Source: Polaribacter sp. HaHaR_3_91 (GTDB taxonomy: Bacteria > Bacteroidota > Bacteroidia > Flavobacteriales > Flavobacteriaceae). Taken from it: a stretch of 64,000 nt of DNA. Positions 18,837 through 27,868 of this stretch are shown one piece after another (positions within the stretch are counted from its first letter, which is position 1; each line of letters starts with the position of its first letter). The notes under the pieces were generated by a model. The model ran no database searches, had not been told where the DNA came from, and saw only the letters and a list, made by a program, of their open reading frames with translations. Position numbers and translations under genes: made by a program. The DNA is taken from the NCBI RefSeq assembly GCF_019278525.1, contig NZ_CP058986.1, forward strand, positions 3,177,001 to 3,241,000, in the 5' to 3' direction.

Positions 18837-18882
18837 AGATGCAATATCGCAAAATTGTGCGATACCATCTAGAATTCTAGAT
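18837..18882. repeat. Two adjacent palindromes upstream of the exported-protein gene
   Basis: TATCGCA (18845-18851) and TGCGATA (18858-18864) are perfect inverted repeats with a 6-nt loop, and AGATG/CATCT extends the stem. Directly beside it ATCTAGAATTCTAGAT (18867-18882) is a perfect 16-bp palindrome. The two share bases at 18867-18870. They could be operators or an mRNA end structure; there is no T tract for a terminator. Confidence 0.5.
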
Positions 18883-18923
18883 AAATTAACTTTTATTTAT
18901 TTAAATATAAAACGCTCAATCAG

Positions 18924-19610
18924 TTATAAATATTGCTTTATTTCTAGTAGAGAACTTACAGATACCAAATTACTTTTATTATGTGAAACATTGTAAAAAT
19001 TACAATGAATAGCTTGCATACCAACGCTCAAAGCTCCTTCTATATCCGCCTCAATATTATCACCAATCATAATAGAATTGTCTTTGTGTGCGTTTGCAAC
19101 TTCTAAAGCATAAGTAAACACTTTAGGGTTTGGCTTTTTAACACCAACAGATTCTGAGGTAATAATTTTATCAAAATAATGATAAATATTAGAACTAATC
19201 ATTTTCTTATTCTGCACTTCTTCAAAACCATTGGTAATGATGTGCAATTGATACTTATCATTTAAGTAATCTAAAAGCTCAAAAGTTCCATCAAACAAAT
19301 AATTAAAATCAGGTAAAAACATTAAATAATCTACAGACATTTTAACTATAACCTCATCTGAAACAGTATGATTTAAAGCGTCAAAACTATTTTTTAATCG
19401 ACCGTATCTTAATGCTTCTTTAGTTACTTTTTCTTCTCTAAACAATTTCCAAAATTCGAAATTTATGGGTTTGTAAACTTCTAAAAAAGCATTTAAATCA
19501 ACTTTTAAATTATTGACTCTAAAAACCTTTTCGAAGGTTAAATCAGAATTTTTATCGAAATCCCATAAAGTGTGATCTAAATCAAAAAAGACGTGTTGTA
19601 TCTTTGTCAT
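18924..19610 (-). CDS. HAD-superfamily phosphatase, YjjG/YfnB type
   Basis: Cytosolic HAD hydrolase of 228 residues. Motif I is HVFFDLDHTLWDFD, giving the nucleophile Asp and general-acid Asp. Motif II is LHIITNGF, motif III a Lys in SVGVKKPNPKVF, and motif IV IMIGDNIEADIEGA. The all-helical cap and the overall order match the YjjG subfamily, whose members dephosphorylate (non-canonical) pyrimidine nucleoside monophosphates; that substrate is inferred from family only. It is divergent from the flippase gene. Confidence 0.85.
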   Translation of the reverse strand: MTKIQHVFFDLDHTLWDFDKNSDLTFEKVFRVNNLKVDLNAFLEVYKPINFEFWKLFREEKVTKEALRYGRLKNSFDALNHTVSDEVIVKMSVDYLMFLPDFNYLFDGTFELLDYLNDKYQLHIITNGFEEVQNKKMISSNIYHYFDKIITSESVGVKKPNPKVFTYALEVANAHKDNSIMIGDNIEADIEGALSVGMQAIHCNFYNVSHNKSNLVSVSSLLEIKQYL

Positions 19611-19624
19611 TTACATTATATTTG
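19596..19624 (+). promoter_or_regulatory. Promoter of polysaccharide module (TTG-N18-TATATTTG)
   Basis: TTG at 19596-19598, 18 nt, then TATATTTG at 19617-19624. Both boxes fit the Bacteroidota consensus. The -33 box lies inside the start of the divergent HAD gene. An additional TATCTTTG at 19599-19606 on the same strand could be an alternative -7 box. Confidence 0.65.
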
Positions 19625-19648
19625 AATACATTATTTTAAGTAAGTAAT

Positions 19649-20926
19649 ATGCAACTATTTTCTTTTCTAAAAAAAGAGTTTGTTAAAAATGTTTTAACAT
19701 TAATAACAGGATCTGCTTTAAGTCAAGTTGTTATTTATGCATCAATTCTAATACTTACGCGCCTTTTTTCTACAGAGCTTTTTGGTATTTACACCTTGTT
19801 TTCATCCGTAACTTTAATCTTAAAGCCTTTGGCAACTCTGCAATATGAATTTGCTATCGTTTTACCCAAAAAGGATAAGGATGCTATTAATTTAGTGGGT
19901 TTTTCATTTATTATTTTAACAATATATTGCTTTTTATTACTTGTAATCATCTTCTTTTTTAATGAAAACATTACTACCTTTTTTAATATAACAAAACTCG
20001 TAAATTTAATTTATTTACTACCATTAAGTGTCTTCCTTTTTGGTAGCGTTTCAATTTTTGATTTTTGGAACAACAGAACTAATATGTTTAAAAATATTTC
20101 TAAAGGATTGATAACAAAATCTGCGGTAATGAGTACATCTCAACTTGCTACCGGTTTTAGCTCTTTTAATTCTTTAGGATTAATTCCAGGAATGCTTTTA
20201 GGGCAATCTATGCAACTTCTTTTTTTAATAAAAGCGTCTACCAAATTAATGCAAAAACTTACCAAGGAACTATCCTTAAAAAGGATGTTTTTTTTGGCAA
20301 AAAAATATAAAGATATTCCCGTTTTTAATACCATTATTAACTTGACTAATAATCTTTCTAATGAATTACCCGTGCTTTTAATTACTAAATATTTTGGTTT
20401 GGCAAACTCGGGAATTTATGGTCTAGCAGTTAAATTTACAAGAGCTCCTATTGGCATTTTTCAACAATCAATAAACCAAGTCTTTTTTAATAAAGCAAGT
20501 AAAACTTACAATGAAAAAGGCAATTTGCATGATTTAGTTATAAAAACAGTCAAACATTTATTATTCATAAGTTCTTTTCTTTTTATTCCTTTATTTGCAA
20601 TTTCTTTTTTCTTAGATATTATTTTTGGTGAAAATTGGTCTGACGTAGGTTTGTACTCAAGAATTATAATTCCGTGGTTATTTTTTGCTTTTTTAAGCAA
20701 TCCTATATCACCATTAATTTTAATTCTAAACAAACAAAAAACCATGGTTGTTTATGATACTTTTTTACTACTTTTTAGATTTTTGGCATTATTCTTAGGA
20801 TACTATTTTTACGATAATATTGTTATTTCTTTGATACTTTTTTCTGGAGTAGGAATGCTTTTTAATATTCTTATATTTATCTATCTTTTAAAAACATCCA
20901 AAGAAAAGAAAATTGCATACAGCTAA
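19649..20926 (+). CDS. Polysaccharide flippase-like membrane protein (Wzx/PST family)
   Basis: Inner-membrane protein of 425 residues with about 12 hydrophobic segments across its length. It belongs to the MOP superfamily polysaccharide transporters that flip lipid-linked oligosaccharide units. The N-terminus (TLITGSALSQVVIYASILIL then LTRLFSTELFGIYTLF) is the typical Wzx opening. Its stop codon is separated by one nucleotide from the ATG of the asparagine-synthase-like gene, so the two are almost certainly translationally coupled. The cargo is inferred to be a surface glycan. Confidence 0.87.
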   Translation: MQLFSFLKKEFVKNVLTLITGSALSQVVIYASILILTRLFSTELFGIYTLFSSVTLILKPLATLQYEFAIVLPKKDKDAINLVGFSFIILTIYCFLLLVIIFFFNENITTFFNITKLVNLIYLLPLSVFLFGSVSIFDFWNNRTNMFKNISKGLITKSAVMSTSQLATGFSSFNSLGLIPGMLLGQSMQLLFLIKASTKLMQKLTKELSLKRMFFLAKKYKDIPVFNTIINLTNNLSNELPVLLITKYFGLANSGIYGLAVKFTRAPIGIFQQSINQVFFNKASKTYNEKGNLHDLVIKTVKHLLFISSFLFIPLFAISFFLDIIFGENWSDVGLYSRIIIPWLFFAFLSNPISPLILILNKQKTMVVYDTFLLLFRFLALFLGYYFYDNIVISLILFSGVGMLFNILIFIYLLKTSKEKKIAYS

Positions 20927-20927
20927 T

Positions 20928-22517
20928 ATGAACATTACTTTAAAACATAATAAAGGCTTTAAATGGTATAAAAATGATTCTTTTTATTTAAAAGGTTATT
21001 TTTATATTGATGCTGTTTTTTATGAAAAAGAAAATGCTTTAAATTTTCTTTTAACAATAAAAGATACAACTGATTTTAAAGAACTTTTAAAGAACATAAA
21101 TGGTGTTTTTACAATCGTTTTTTCTGATAAAAAAACTGTTTGTATTGCTTCTGACATAACAAGATCTTTCCCCATTTTCTATACTTTTCATAATGAAAAA
21201 TTATTTTTGAGCGATGATATTATCTATTTGAAAAACACTTTTAATATTCTTGATTTTAATGCTGTTTCAGAAATCGAATTAAAAGCTTCTTGTCATACCC
21301 ATGGTAATAAAACATTATTACAAAATGTAAATCAAATACAAGCAAGTGAATATTTAATCATTCAAAATCATAAAATTATTGAGAGTAACTTTTTCTTTTC
21401 TTATGCTATAGAAAAAGCATATCTAGACTCCTATTCTATTTTAAAAAACAAGATAGTAATTGCTTTTGAAAATTCTTTTAAACGGTTTATAGACTCACTA
21501 AATAATAGGACGGCAGTAATTCCTTTAAGTGGCGGTTTTGATTCGCGTTTAATTGCCGTAATGCTTAAAAAGCATAACTATAAAAACGTAGTTTGTTATA
21601 CCTATGGCAGAAAAGATAGTTTTGAAATTGAAAATTCTAAAAAAACGGCAGAAACTTTAAATTTTGACTGGTATTTTATTGAATATAAAAATGAGTTAAT
21701 TTCTAATTTTTTATCAACTGAAGAATTTAAAAATTACGCACATTTTGCTGGCAAACTTTCTTCTATGCCTTATCTTCAAGAATACTTTGCTATTAAATTT
21801 TTAAAAGACAAAAAAATCATTACTCAAGATGCTATTTTTGTTCCGGGTTTTGCCGGCGATATTTTAGGAGGAAGTGAATATTCTAAAACAATTTCTAAAA
21901 ACTTAAAACACTCTAATTTACCAGAAGTTATCTTAGAAAAAAAAATGATTAATTATTGTTTTTCTAATGATGAAAAGAAACAAATTGAAGCAGAAATAAA
22001 AAAGAATTTATTTCTATTTGATAAAAATTATACGAAAAAAATACCTGAAACTGTCTTAGAAGATTACAACTTAAAAGAACGAATTGCTAAATATATTTTT
22101 AATTCTGCAAGTTATTATACTTTTTTTGGTCATCAATTTAGATTTCCTTTTTGGGATACAGAATTGTTAAGTTTATTTAAAAAAATTCCAATTAAATACA
22201 AAAAAGCAAAACTTCTTTTTGATGATATATTAATTAATGATTATTTTAAACCTTTTGATGTCTACTTTGAAAAAGAAATTCAGCCTACAAAAAAACAAAT
22301 TAAATTACAAAAACTAAAAGACAAAATAAAGCCACATTTACCTAATCACCTAAAAAAAAGAATATTAAAAAAACATGATTGGAATAATTACAAACCAATA
22401 ACCGATCAAATGGTTAATGAATTAAATAAAAAAGATATCAAGGCAAAAAAATTATATAAAGATTATAATGAAATAATATCTCAATGGTATATTCATTTTT
22501 CTAAAAAAGATATTTAA
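20928..22517 (+). CDS. Asparagine-synthase-like protein lacking the glutaminase cysteine
   Basis: 529 residues from the ATG at 20928; a frame from a TTG at 20913 overlaps the flippase stop and is less likely. The N-terminal 150 residues look like a degenerate Ntn-amidotransferase domain, but the mature N-terminus is MNITL, without the nucleophilic Cys2 of true glutaminases. The synthetase domain has the PP-loop PLSGGFDSRLIAV near residue 200 and GFAGDILGG near residue 310. It probably activates a carboxylate by adenylation, perhaps using free ammonia or another amine. Its coupling to a flippase suggests modification of a surface sugar; the reaction is unproven. Confidence 0.78.
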   Translation: MNITLKHNKGFKWYKNDSFYLKGYFYIDAVFYEKENALNFLLTIKDTTDFKELLKNINGVFTIVFSDKKTVCIASDITRSFPIFYTFHNEKLFLSDDIIYLKNTFNILDFNAVSEIELKASCHTHGNKTLLQNVNQIQASEYLIIQNHKIIESNFFFSYAIEKAYLDSYSILKNKIVIAFENSFKRFIDSLNNRTAVIPLSGGFDSRLIAVMLKKHNYKNVVCYTYGRKDSFEIENSKKTAETLNFDWYFIEYKNELISNFLSTEEFKNYAHFAGKLSSMPYLQEYFAIKFLKDKKIITQDAIFVPGFAGDILGGSEYSKTISKNLKHSNLPEVILEKKMINYCFSNDEKKQIEAEIKKNLFLFDKNYTKKIPETVLEDYNLKERIAKYIFNSASYYTFFGHQFRFPFWDTELLSLFKKIPIKYKKAKLLFDDILINDYFKPFDVYFEKEIQPTKKQIKLQKLKDKIKPHLPNHLKKRILKKHDWNNYKPITDQMVNELNKKDIKAKKLYKDYNEIISQWYIHFSKKDI

Positions 22518-23428
22518 CTCATTTTTTTTAACAACTTAATAAACCAAGGTAAATTATTATACTTTATTTGTTTATAATTATGTGACGTAGCACCAAAACT
22601 CAAAAAATATTTGGCTATAGATTCCATTGATGAACCTCCAAAATTAAAAATACTAAAATTCTTTTCAAACTTATAAATTGCACGATCAATTAAAAAAGTA
22701 TTTACGCCATTTTTTCTATGCTTAAAATCTGTGGATGACACTAAAATTGTAACAGCTTTTTTATGTTTTAAGAAAAAACCAGAAGCTACTAATCTATCTT
22801 CTTTGTTGTAAACCGAAAGTATTTCTCCTACTTTTTTCTCTAAACAAATTTTTATCAATTCTTCTAAAACTAAATAATCTTTATCTGCAATATTGGGTGT
22901 TCTTTTACCTACGTTATTTTTAAATAACTGAATTAATTTTTCAGGATTATCATTCCATTTTTCCGTTAAATCGACTTTCTTCGCCTTGTTTAAGTCCTTT
23001 CTTCTATCTTTTCTGTAACCATTACAAATAGTATTATAATCATCAGAAATTAACAAAATTTGCATTTGTTTCCCTACAAAACAAGAGGTGTTTTCTTGTA
23101 TATTAATAGCACTATTTAACCGGCTTTCTACAGATTTAAATTTCTGAAACAGAAGTTTAAAAAAAGGATTGTAATCTATGTTTTCACTTAAAGAAAAAAC
23201 ACCTAATTCTAACAACCAAAGTGGCGGATAAACATATTTAATACCAGCCTTTTTACGACAAGGAATTGGCATCACTGCTTTATAATCATCCAAGACCAAA
23301 ACATCCCAATTATCTGCAACAATATCTAAATACCAAGAAAAAGCATAAATTCTAGATTGAATAGAATTATCTATACAAGCATCATATTTCTCTACCTCCA
23401 AATCTTTTCTCTCAACATATTGAATCAT
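22514..23428 (-). CDS. FemAB/GNAT-like acyltransferase
   Basis: 304 residues of the acetyltransferase superfamily. Segments typical of FemAB-like proteins include IYAFSWYLDIVADNWDVL at the N-terminus, GYRKDRRKDLNKAKK, and HRKNGVNTFLIDRAIYKFE, ending FNFGGSSMESIAKYFLSFGA. Such enzymes transfer acyl or aminoacyl groups; members in glycan loci are thought to decorate polysaccharides. Its stop codon overlaps the stop of the convergent asparagine-synthase-like gene. Its ATG overlaps the stop codon of the upstream gene by one base (TAATG), so it is coupled to it. Confidence 0.75.
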   Translation of the reverse strand: MIQYVERKDLEVEKYDACIDNSIQSRIYAFSWYLDIVADNWDVLVLDDYKAVMPIPCRKKAGIKYVYPPLWLLELGVFSLSENIDYNPFFKLLFQKFKSVESRLNSAINIQENTSCFVGKQMQILLISDDYNTICNGYRKDRRKDLNKAKKVDLTEKWNDNPEKLIQLFKNNVGKRTPNIADKDYLVLEELIKICLEKKVGEILSVYNKEDRLVASGFFLKHKKAVTILVSSTDFKHRKNGVNTFLIDRAIYKFEKNFSIFNFGGSSMESIAKYFLSFGATSHNYKQIKYNNLPWFIKLLKKMS

Positions 23429-24732
23429 TATGAAGTAGCAATTTTAATCATAGATTCATACAGCCTTTTCCAGCCTTTCCAACGTAAATAATCACTTAGG
23501 CTTTCGTTATGAAATAAAGTAATAAAAGTTCCGTTAACCGCTTTTACTTCATTTTTTATATCTCTTATTCTTCCTAGAGATTGTTTAGGTGTAAGCTTCA
23601 TATAATCATTTAAAGTAGTGTCCATTAATGCAAATGGAAACACCTTTAACGGAGTTTGAATTTCGAAATCTAAATCGTAAAAATAAAAAGGCGTACAAGT
23701 ACTTGCTCTAAAACCTACATTACTTGCATACCCCATAGAGTAATCTTCTTCTACTTCTAAATCTATTAAATGTTGGTACGTTTCGGGCAAGCTAAATCGT
23801 AAATAATGTTGTCTAGACCTCTGAATTGGAGAATTAATAATATTTTCTAACCTCAGTTTTTCCTTTTTTAATAAAGAAGTATTGTGCATCGTAAAATAAG
23901 AAGGGTGCAACCCCACTTTAGCATAATCTACCATTTCTTTAATAAGTAGTTTGTACTTGCTTTTTGAAGCAGAAACATTGGTATCAAAAGTAGTATAATC
24001 GCCTATTAAAAAGAAAAAGATTGTTTTAATTTTATACTCCTTTTTAATCTCTAAAATTTTCTGAAAAGTATCAAAAGGATCTTTCTTTAAATTGAAAGTA
24101 ACTGCAAATCGATTCCAAACATCTAACACTCTAAAATGAAGTAAATCATTTATAAAACCACCTACACTTCTTATCAAGCTTTTATACTTATAAGCATACG
24201 CATTATCAATATCAACCGTAGAAATAAACTCATACTTACGATTTTTGTAATCATAATCTGGAAACTTTTCTTTTAAAGCTTCTAATAATTTATAGGCCCA
24301 AATATCTACTACTGGTTTTTCTAAAAAACGTTTTTTATAAGCCAGACTCTGGTCTGCAGTATAACGACCATGAATATCTTTTACGTGCGGTAAGTATTCT
24401 TCATATCTCGTAATAAGATAAAAGCTTGCCGCAAAAACATCAAAAGGAATAGAAGATTTTGGTCCGGTTTTAAAGAAACATGGAGTTTCATCCCATTTCT
24501 GCATAGAAATCTCCATATCATTAACACCTTGCTCAAACAATAAATTGTTACTTTTCACAAAAAACTCATTCCCTAAAGGTGTTTTTGTGTAGGTCATTTT
24601 AGGACCATTAAAAGCCACAAATTCTTCTACCTTAGAAGTGAAATCTACCGGAATTAATAAAGTTCTTGTAAGAATATGTTTAAAAATATAACGAACTCTT
24701 GGTGTAATTTTATGTGTGTAAACTAGTATCAT
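23428..24732 (-). CDS. Polysaccharide-deacetylase-like protein
   Basis: 434 residues from the ATG at 24732; seven further codons upstream are in frame but MILVYTHKITPRVRYIF is the likely N-terminus. The C-terminal two-thirds resemble a divergent NodB/CE4 fold. ISTVDIDNAYAY supplies the metal-site Asp pair, VGLHPSYFTMHN an expected His, and QRSRQHYLRF together with ITLFHNESLSD the later conserved residues. I recall this class in flavobacterial polysaccharide loci next to FemAB-like proteins. It is presumed to act on a glycan N- or O-acyl group, but activity is not established. Coupled by a TAATG overlap to the next gene. Confidence 0.75.
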   Translation of the reverse strand: MILVYTHKITPRVRYIFKHILTRTLLIPVDFTSKVEEFVAFNGPKMTYTKTPLGNEFFVKSNNLLFEQGVNDMEISMQKWDETPCFFKTGPKSSIPFDVFAASFYLITRYEEYLPHVKDIHGRYTADQSLAYKKRFLEKPVVDIWAYKLLEALKEKFPDYDYKNRKYEFISTVDIDNAYAYKYKSLIRSVGGFINDLLHFRVLDVWNRFAVTFNLKKDPFDTFQKILEIKKEYKIKTIFFFLIGDYTTFDTNVSASKSKYKLLIKEMVDYAKVGLHPSYFTMHNTSLLKKEKLRLENIINSPIQRSRQHYLRFSLPETYQHLIDLEVEEDYSMGYASNVGFRASTCTPFYFYDLDFEIQTPLKVFPFALMDTTLNDYMKLTPKQSLGRIRDIKNEVKAVNGTFITLFHNESLSDYLRWKGWKRLYESMIKIATS

Positions 24733-24764
24733 GTATTCAGTTTTCAGTCTCAATTTGCGGTCTC

Positions 24765-24806
24765 AGTAATCAGTTATAATTTCAAGTAACTTTTTTACTG
24801 ATTACT
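24765..24806. repeat. Inverted repeat in CAGT/ACTG-rich spacer
   Basis: AGTAATCAGT (24765-24774) and ACTGATTACT (24797-24806) are perfect 10-nt inverted repeats with a 22-nt spacer, between radC and the next minus-strand gene. The surrounding 85 nt are full of CAGT and ACTG units. It could act as a weak transcription barrier; there is no clear T tract. Confidence 0.5.
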
Positions 24807-24817
24807 ATAACTGCAAA

Positions 24818-25504
24818 CTAAAGCAATCCTTCATCTGCAAAGCTAAAATAAGCTTTTTCGGTAATAATTAAATGATCTAGCAGCTTTATATCTAAAGTGT
24901 TTCCTGCTTCTTTAATTTTTTGAGTAAGTTGTTTATCTGCATTACTAGGTTGTAATTTACCTGAAGGATGATTATGGCAAACAATCATTGCTACAGATGC
25001 CAATTCTAACGCTCTTTTAAACAACAACCTAACATCTACAACCGTGGCCGTTAAACCGCCTTTACTAATCTGACTTTTTGCCAAAACTTTGTTAGAATTA
25101 TTTAAAAATAACACCCAAAATTCTTCGTGCTCTAAATCTCCAATAACAGGTTGCATTAAGTTAAAACCATCTTTACTACTGGTAATTTTAGGTTTTTCTA
25201 AAGCTATTTCTAATTGACGTCTTTTACCAATTTCTAAAGCTGTAATAATAGCAATTGCCTTTGCTTCTCCTATTCCTTTAAAAGTGGTTAATTTTTCTAC
25301 GGATAGTTTTGCTAGCTCATTTATGTTACCATCTACCTCTTGCAAAATTCGTTTAGATAACGCTACAGCACTTTCTTGTCTATTGCCAGATCCAATAAGA
25401 ATTGCAATTAATTCTGCATCAGAAAGTGCCGTTTTCCCTTTTGCTAACAGCTTTTCTCTTGGCCTATCATCTAAAGCCCAAGACTTAATCGTTAACTTTT
25501 CCAT
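24818..25504 (-). CDS. radC: RadC-family protein (JAMM/MPN domain)
   Basis: 228 residues, normal for RadC. The N-terminal helix-hairpin-helix region includes LSDAELIAILIGSG and LTTFKGIGEAKAIAI. The JAMM metal-binding motif is intact: an upstream Glu (HEEFWVLFLN), VCHNHPSGKLQPSNAD, and DHLIIT. The historic DNA-repair role is doubtful; the family's biochemical function is not settled. Nothing unusual in the sequence. Confidence 0.93.
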   Translation of the reverse strand: MEKLTIKSWALDDRPREKLLAKGKTALSDAELIAILIGSGNRQESAVALSKRILQEVDGNINELAKLSVEKLTTFKGIGEAKAIAIITALEIGKRRQLEIALEKPKITSSKDGFNLMQPVIGDLEHEEFWVLFLNNSNKVLAKSQISKGGLTATVVDVRLLFKRALELASVAMIVCHNHPSGKLQPSNADKQLTQKIKEAGNTLDIKLLDHLIITEKAYFSFADEGLL

Positions 25505-25603
25505 TTTCTTTTTTTATAAAAATACAAAAATGAAAATTAACTCTTTTACCTTTTTTAATCTGTTAAACGAAACCTTTTATTAAAATAATCTACTACAAAG
25601 TGA

Positions 25604-27868
25604 TTATAATTGATTTAAAAAATTTCTATATTGTTGGTTATTTGGATACAAATCAACCAATCTTTGTAAAATATTTTTTGCTTTTGGTTTTTGATCTGAT
25701 TTAGAATATAAATAAGCCAACGCATACAGTAAACCTTCATTTTGTGCATCAACTTTTAGACCAGTAACCAATGCTTTCTCACTATTTTTAAAATCTTGTT
25801 TTTTATCATACAACAACCCTAAATTATAATAAACACGAATATTGTCTGGCATTTTTATCATCGCTATTTTAAGTTGCTCAATTGCCTCATCTTCTCTATT
25901 TAATTCTGCATACATTAAAGCAAGAGAATAATAAACAGGGCCATATTCAGGCTCTTGTTTAATTACTGTTTTAAAAGCTGCTTCAGCCTTTTCATATTCT
26001 TTAATATTATAATATAACGTTGCTAAATTTATTCGTATTTGATTGTTGATAACATCAATAGATTGTGCACTTTCAAAATTTTCTATTGCTTTTTCTATGT
26101 TCCCTTGTTTTAAAAAGTAATCTCCTTTTTTCATTCTTACCCCTACAAAATCTGAATTTGTATCGATATGTAACCAAAATTCTTTCTTTACCTTTTGATA
26201 ACTCTCTTTATAAACTTCAGGCACATCTGTTTCAGCCAAACCTCCTAAACCATAGAAAGCCTTTACCCTAACACTTCTTTTGGGGTCTTCTAATAAAGGT
26301 AAAAAATAGGCATTATAATCCGTGGTATTTATGCCACCTAAAACATCTACACTTGCTCCTCTTACCAAAGCAGAATCATCATTTAAAAGTGAAATATAAT
26401 CTTCCACAAAATTCTGTGCATTATAGTTAGCCAACACTTTTGTTGCAGAAGCTCTTACTATTTCTGGTTGATGCGTATCGTGCATCAAATCAATTAAACC
26501 TATATGTCCTTCAGGTTGCATGGTTATTCCTGGTGCTAATTTTTCTGAATAATGAATAGAATCTACCTCTCCAAATAATTTTGTGAAATTTTCTGCCGCC
26601 CAAGCATCATCTTTATCTGTATGACAACCAGAACAAGCGTTTGGATTTCCATATTTTACACTTAAATCTGGTCTTGGTACTCTAAAACTATGATCTCTTC
26701 TAAAGTCATTTCCCATATAAAATCTTCCTGTCATGTGGCAATTAATACATTTTGCTCCATCGGTATTTTGTTCGTGAAAATGATGTGTAGGAGTATCATA
26801 TTTTTCTGGAACATGACATTGGGCACACAGTTTATTACCATCAAACTTTAGTTTTAAAGAATGTGCATCATGGCAGTCTGTACAAGTTACATCATTTTGA
26901 TACATTTTACTCTGCGTAAACGAACCATAGACATAATCTTCATCTAAAATTTGTCCGTCTGCTTGATATAAAGGAGCTTCTAATAATTGTGGATAATAAT
27001 GATCTAACATTGTACCTTCAAAATTAAAGACTCCAGAGAACTGCTCTCTTCTCATGTGGCAACGTGCACATTGATCTACCAATTCTTTAGGCCCTGTTTC
27101 TATTGTCATTTGAAAAGTACCGCTATCCATATAATCTTCACCAAGTTTATCTACATCGGCAACATGTTCTTTTCCTGGGCCATGACACGCTTCACAATTC
27201 ACGTTAATAATTGCAAACTCGGTATTATAACTATGTGTTTCTACATCGTAATTTTTACGAACATTTGTAGAGTGACAATCGGAACACATATTATTCCAAT
27301 TTAAACCACCTCTAGACCAATGCAACCATTCGGAATGTACAACTTTAAAATCTGGATATAAATCGAACCATTTATTCTCTACAGAATCCCAAGCAGTTCT
27401 TAAACATTGGTAATGTCCGTCAGGAAACTGAACAATGTATTGCTGTAAAGGAGTAATACCAAAAGTGTATATTATTTTATAATCGTGATTATCACCATCT
27501 GGTCCTTCTGTATTTACATAAAAATCATTGTCTTTTTTATAAAAATGAGAAGTCACACCCTGACTTGTAAATTTCTGATTGTTAAAATCACCTAAAATAG
27601 AAACACTATCGGCAATTTCCATCGCTTTATCATGATGAGAACCTTCCCAACTTTTAAATTGATCTTGATGACATTCTTTACACTTCTGATCTCCTAAAAA
27701 ATGATCATCAGGAATAATTTTTCCCGAAAGAAAAACGCTACTATCAGCTACAACTGTTTTATAATCTTCTTTTTTATCACAAGAGAAAAAAGAAATTATA
27801 AACAAAGAAAAGATTAAAAATGAGTTTATTTTTAAAAAGACGGATGAACGTAGGTTGGTTAATTTCAC
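25604..27868 (-). CDS. Octaheme c-type cytochrome lipoprotein with HEAT and TPR repeats
   Basis: 754 residues. The N-terminus ends in LFIISFFSCDKKED, a lipobox, so a membrane-anchored periplasmic or surface protein is expected. Eight CxxCH heme-binding motifs are seen between about residues 55 and 420: CKECH, CSDCH, CEACH, CARCH, CTDCH, CAQCH, CINCH and CSGCH. They are followed by a HEAT-like helical stretch (EIVRASATKVLANY, then ALVRGASVDVLGG). Four or five TPR units end the protein (for example AEAAFKTVIKQEPEYGPVYY). The family is known from environmental bacteria as cytochrome/TPR fusions, but the electron partner is unknown. It is a single gene. Confidence 0.9.
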   Translation of the reverse strand: MKLTNLRSSVFLKINSFLIFSLFIISFFSCDKKEDYKTVVADSSVFLSGKIIPDDHFLGDQKCKECHQDQFKSWEGSHHDKAMEIADSVSILGDFNNQKFTSQGVTSHFYKKDNDFYVNTEGPDGDNHDYKIIYTFGITPLQQYIVQFPDGHYQCLRTAWDSVENKWFDLYPDFKVVHSEWLHWSRGGLNWNNMCSDCHSTNVRKNYDVETHSYNTEFAIINVNCEACHGPGKEHVADVDKLGEDYMDSGTFQMTIETGPKELVDQCARCHMRREQFSGVFNFEGTMLDHYYPQLLEAPLYQADGQILDEDYVYGSFTQSKMYQNDVTCTDCHDAHSLKLKFDGNKLCAQCHVPEKYDTPTHHFHEQNTDGAKCINCHMTGRFYMGNDFRRDHSFRVPRPDLSVKYGNPNACSGCHTDKDDAWAAENFTKLFGEVDSIHYSEKLAPGITMQPEGHIGLIDLMHDTHQPEIVRASATKVLANYNAQNFVEDYISLLNDDSALVRGASVDVLGGINTTDYNAYFLPLLEDPKRSVRVKAFYGLGGLAETDVPEVYKESYQKVKKEFWLHIDTNSDFVGVRMKKGDYFLKQGNIEKAIENFESAQSIDVINNQIRINLATLYYNIKEYEKAEAAFKTVIKQEPEYGPVYYSLALMYAELNREDEAIEQLKIAMIKMPDNIRVYYNLGLLYDKKQDFKNSEKALVTGLKVDAQNEGLLYALAYLYSKSDQKPKAKNILQRLVDLYPNNQQYRNFLNQL

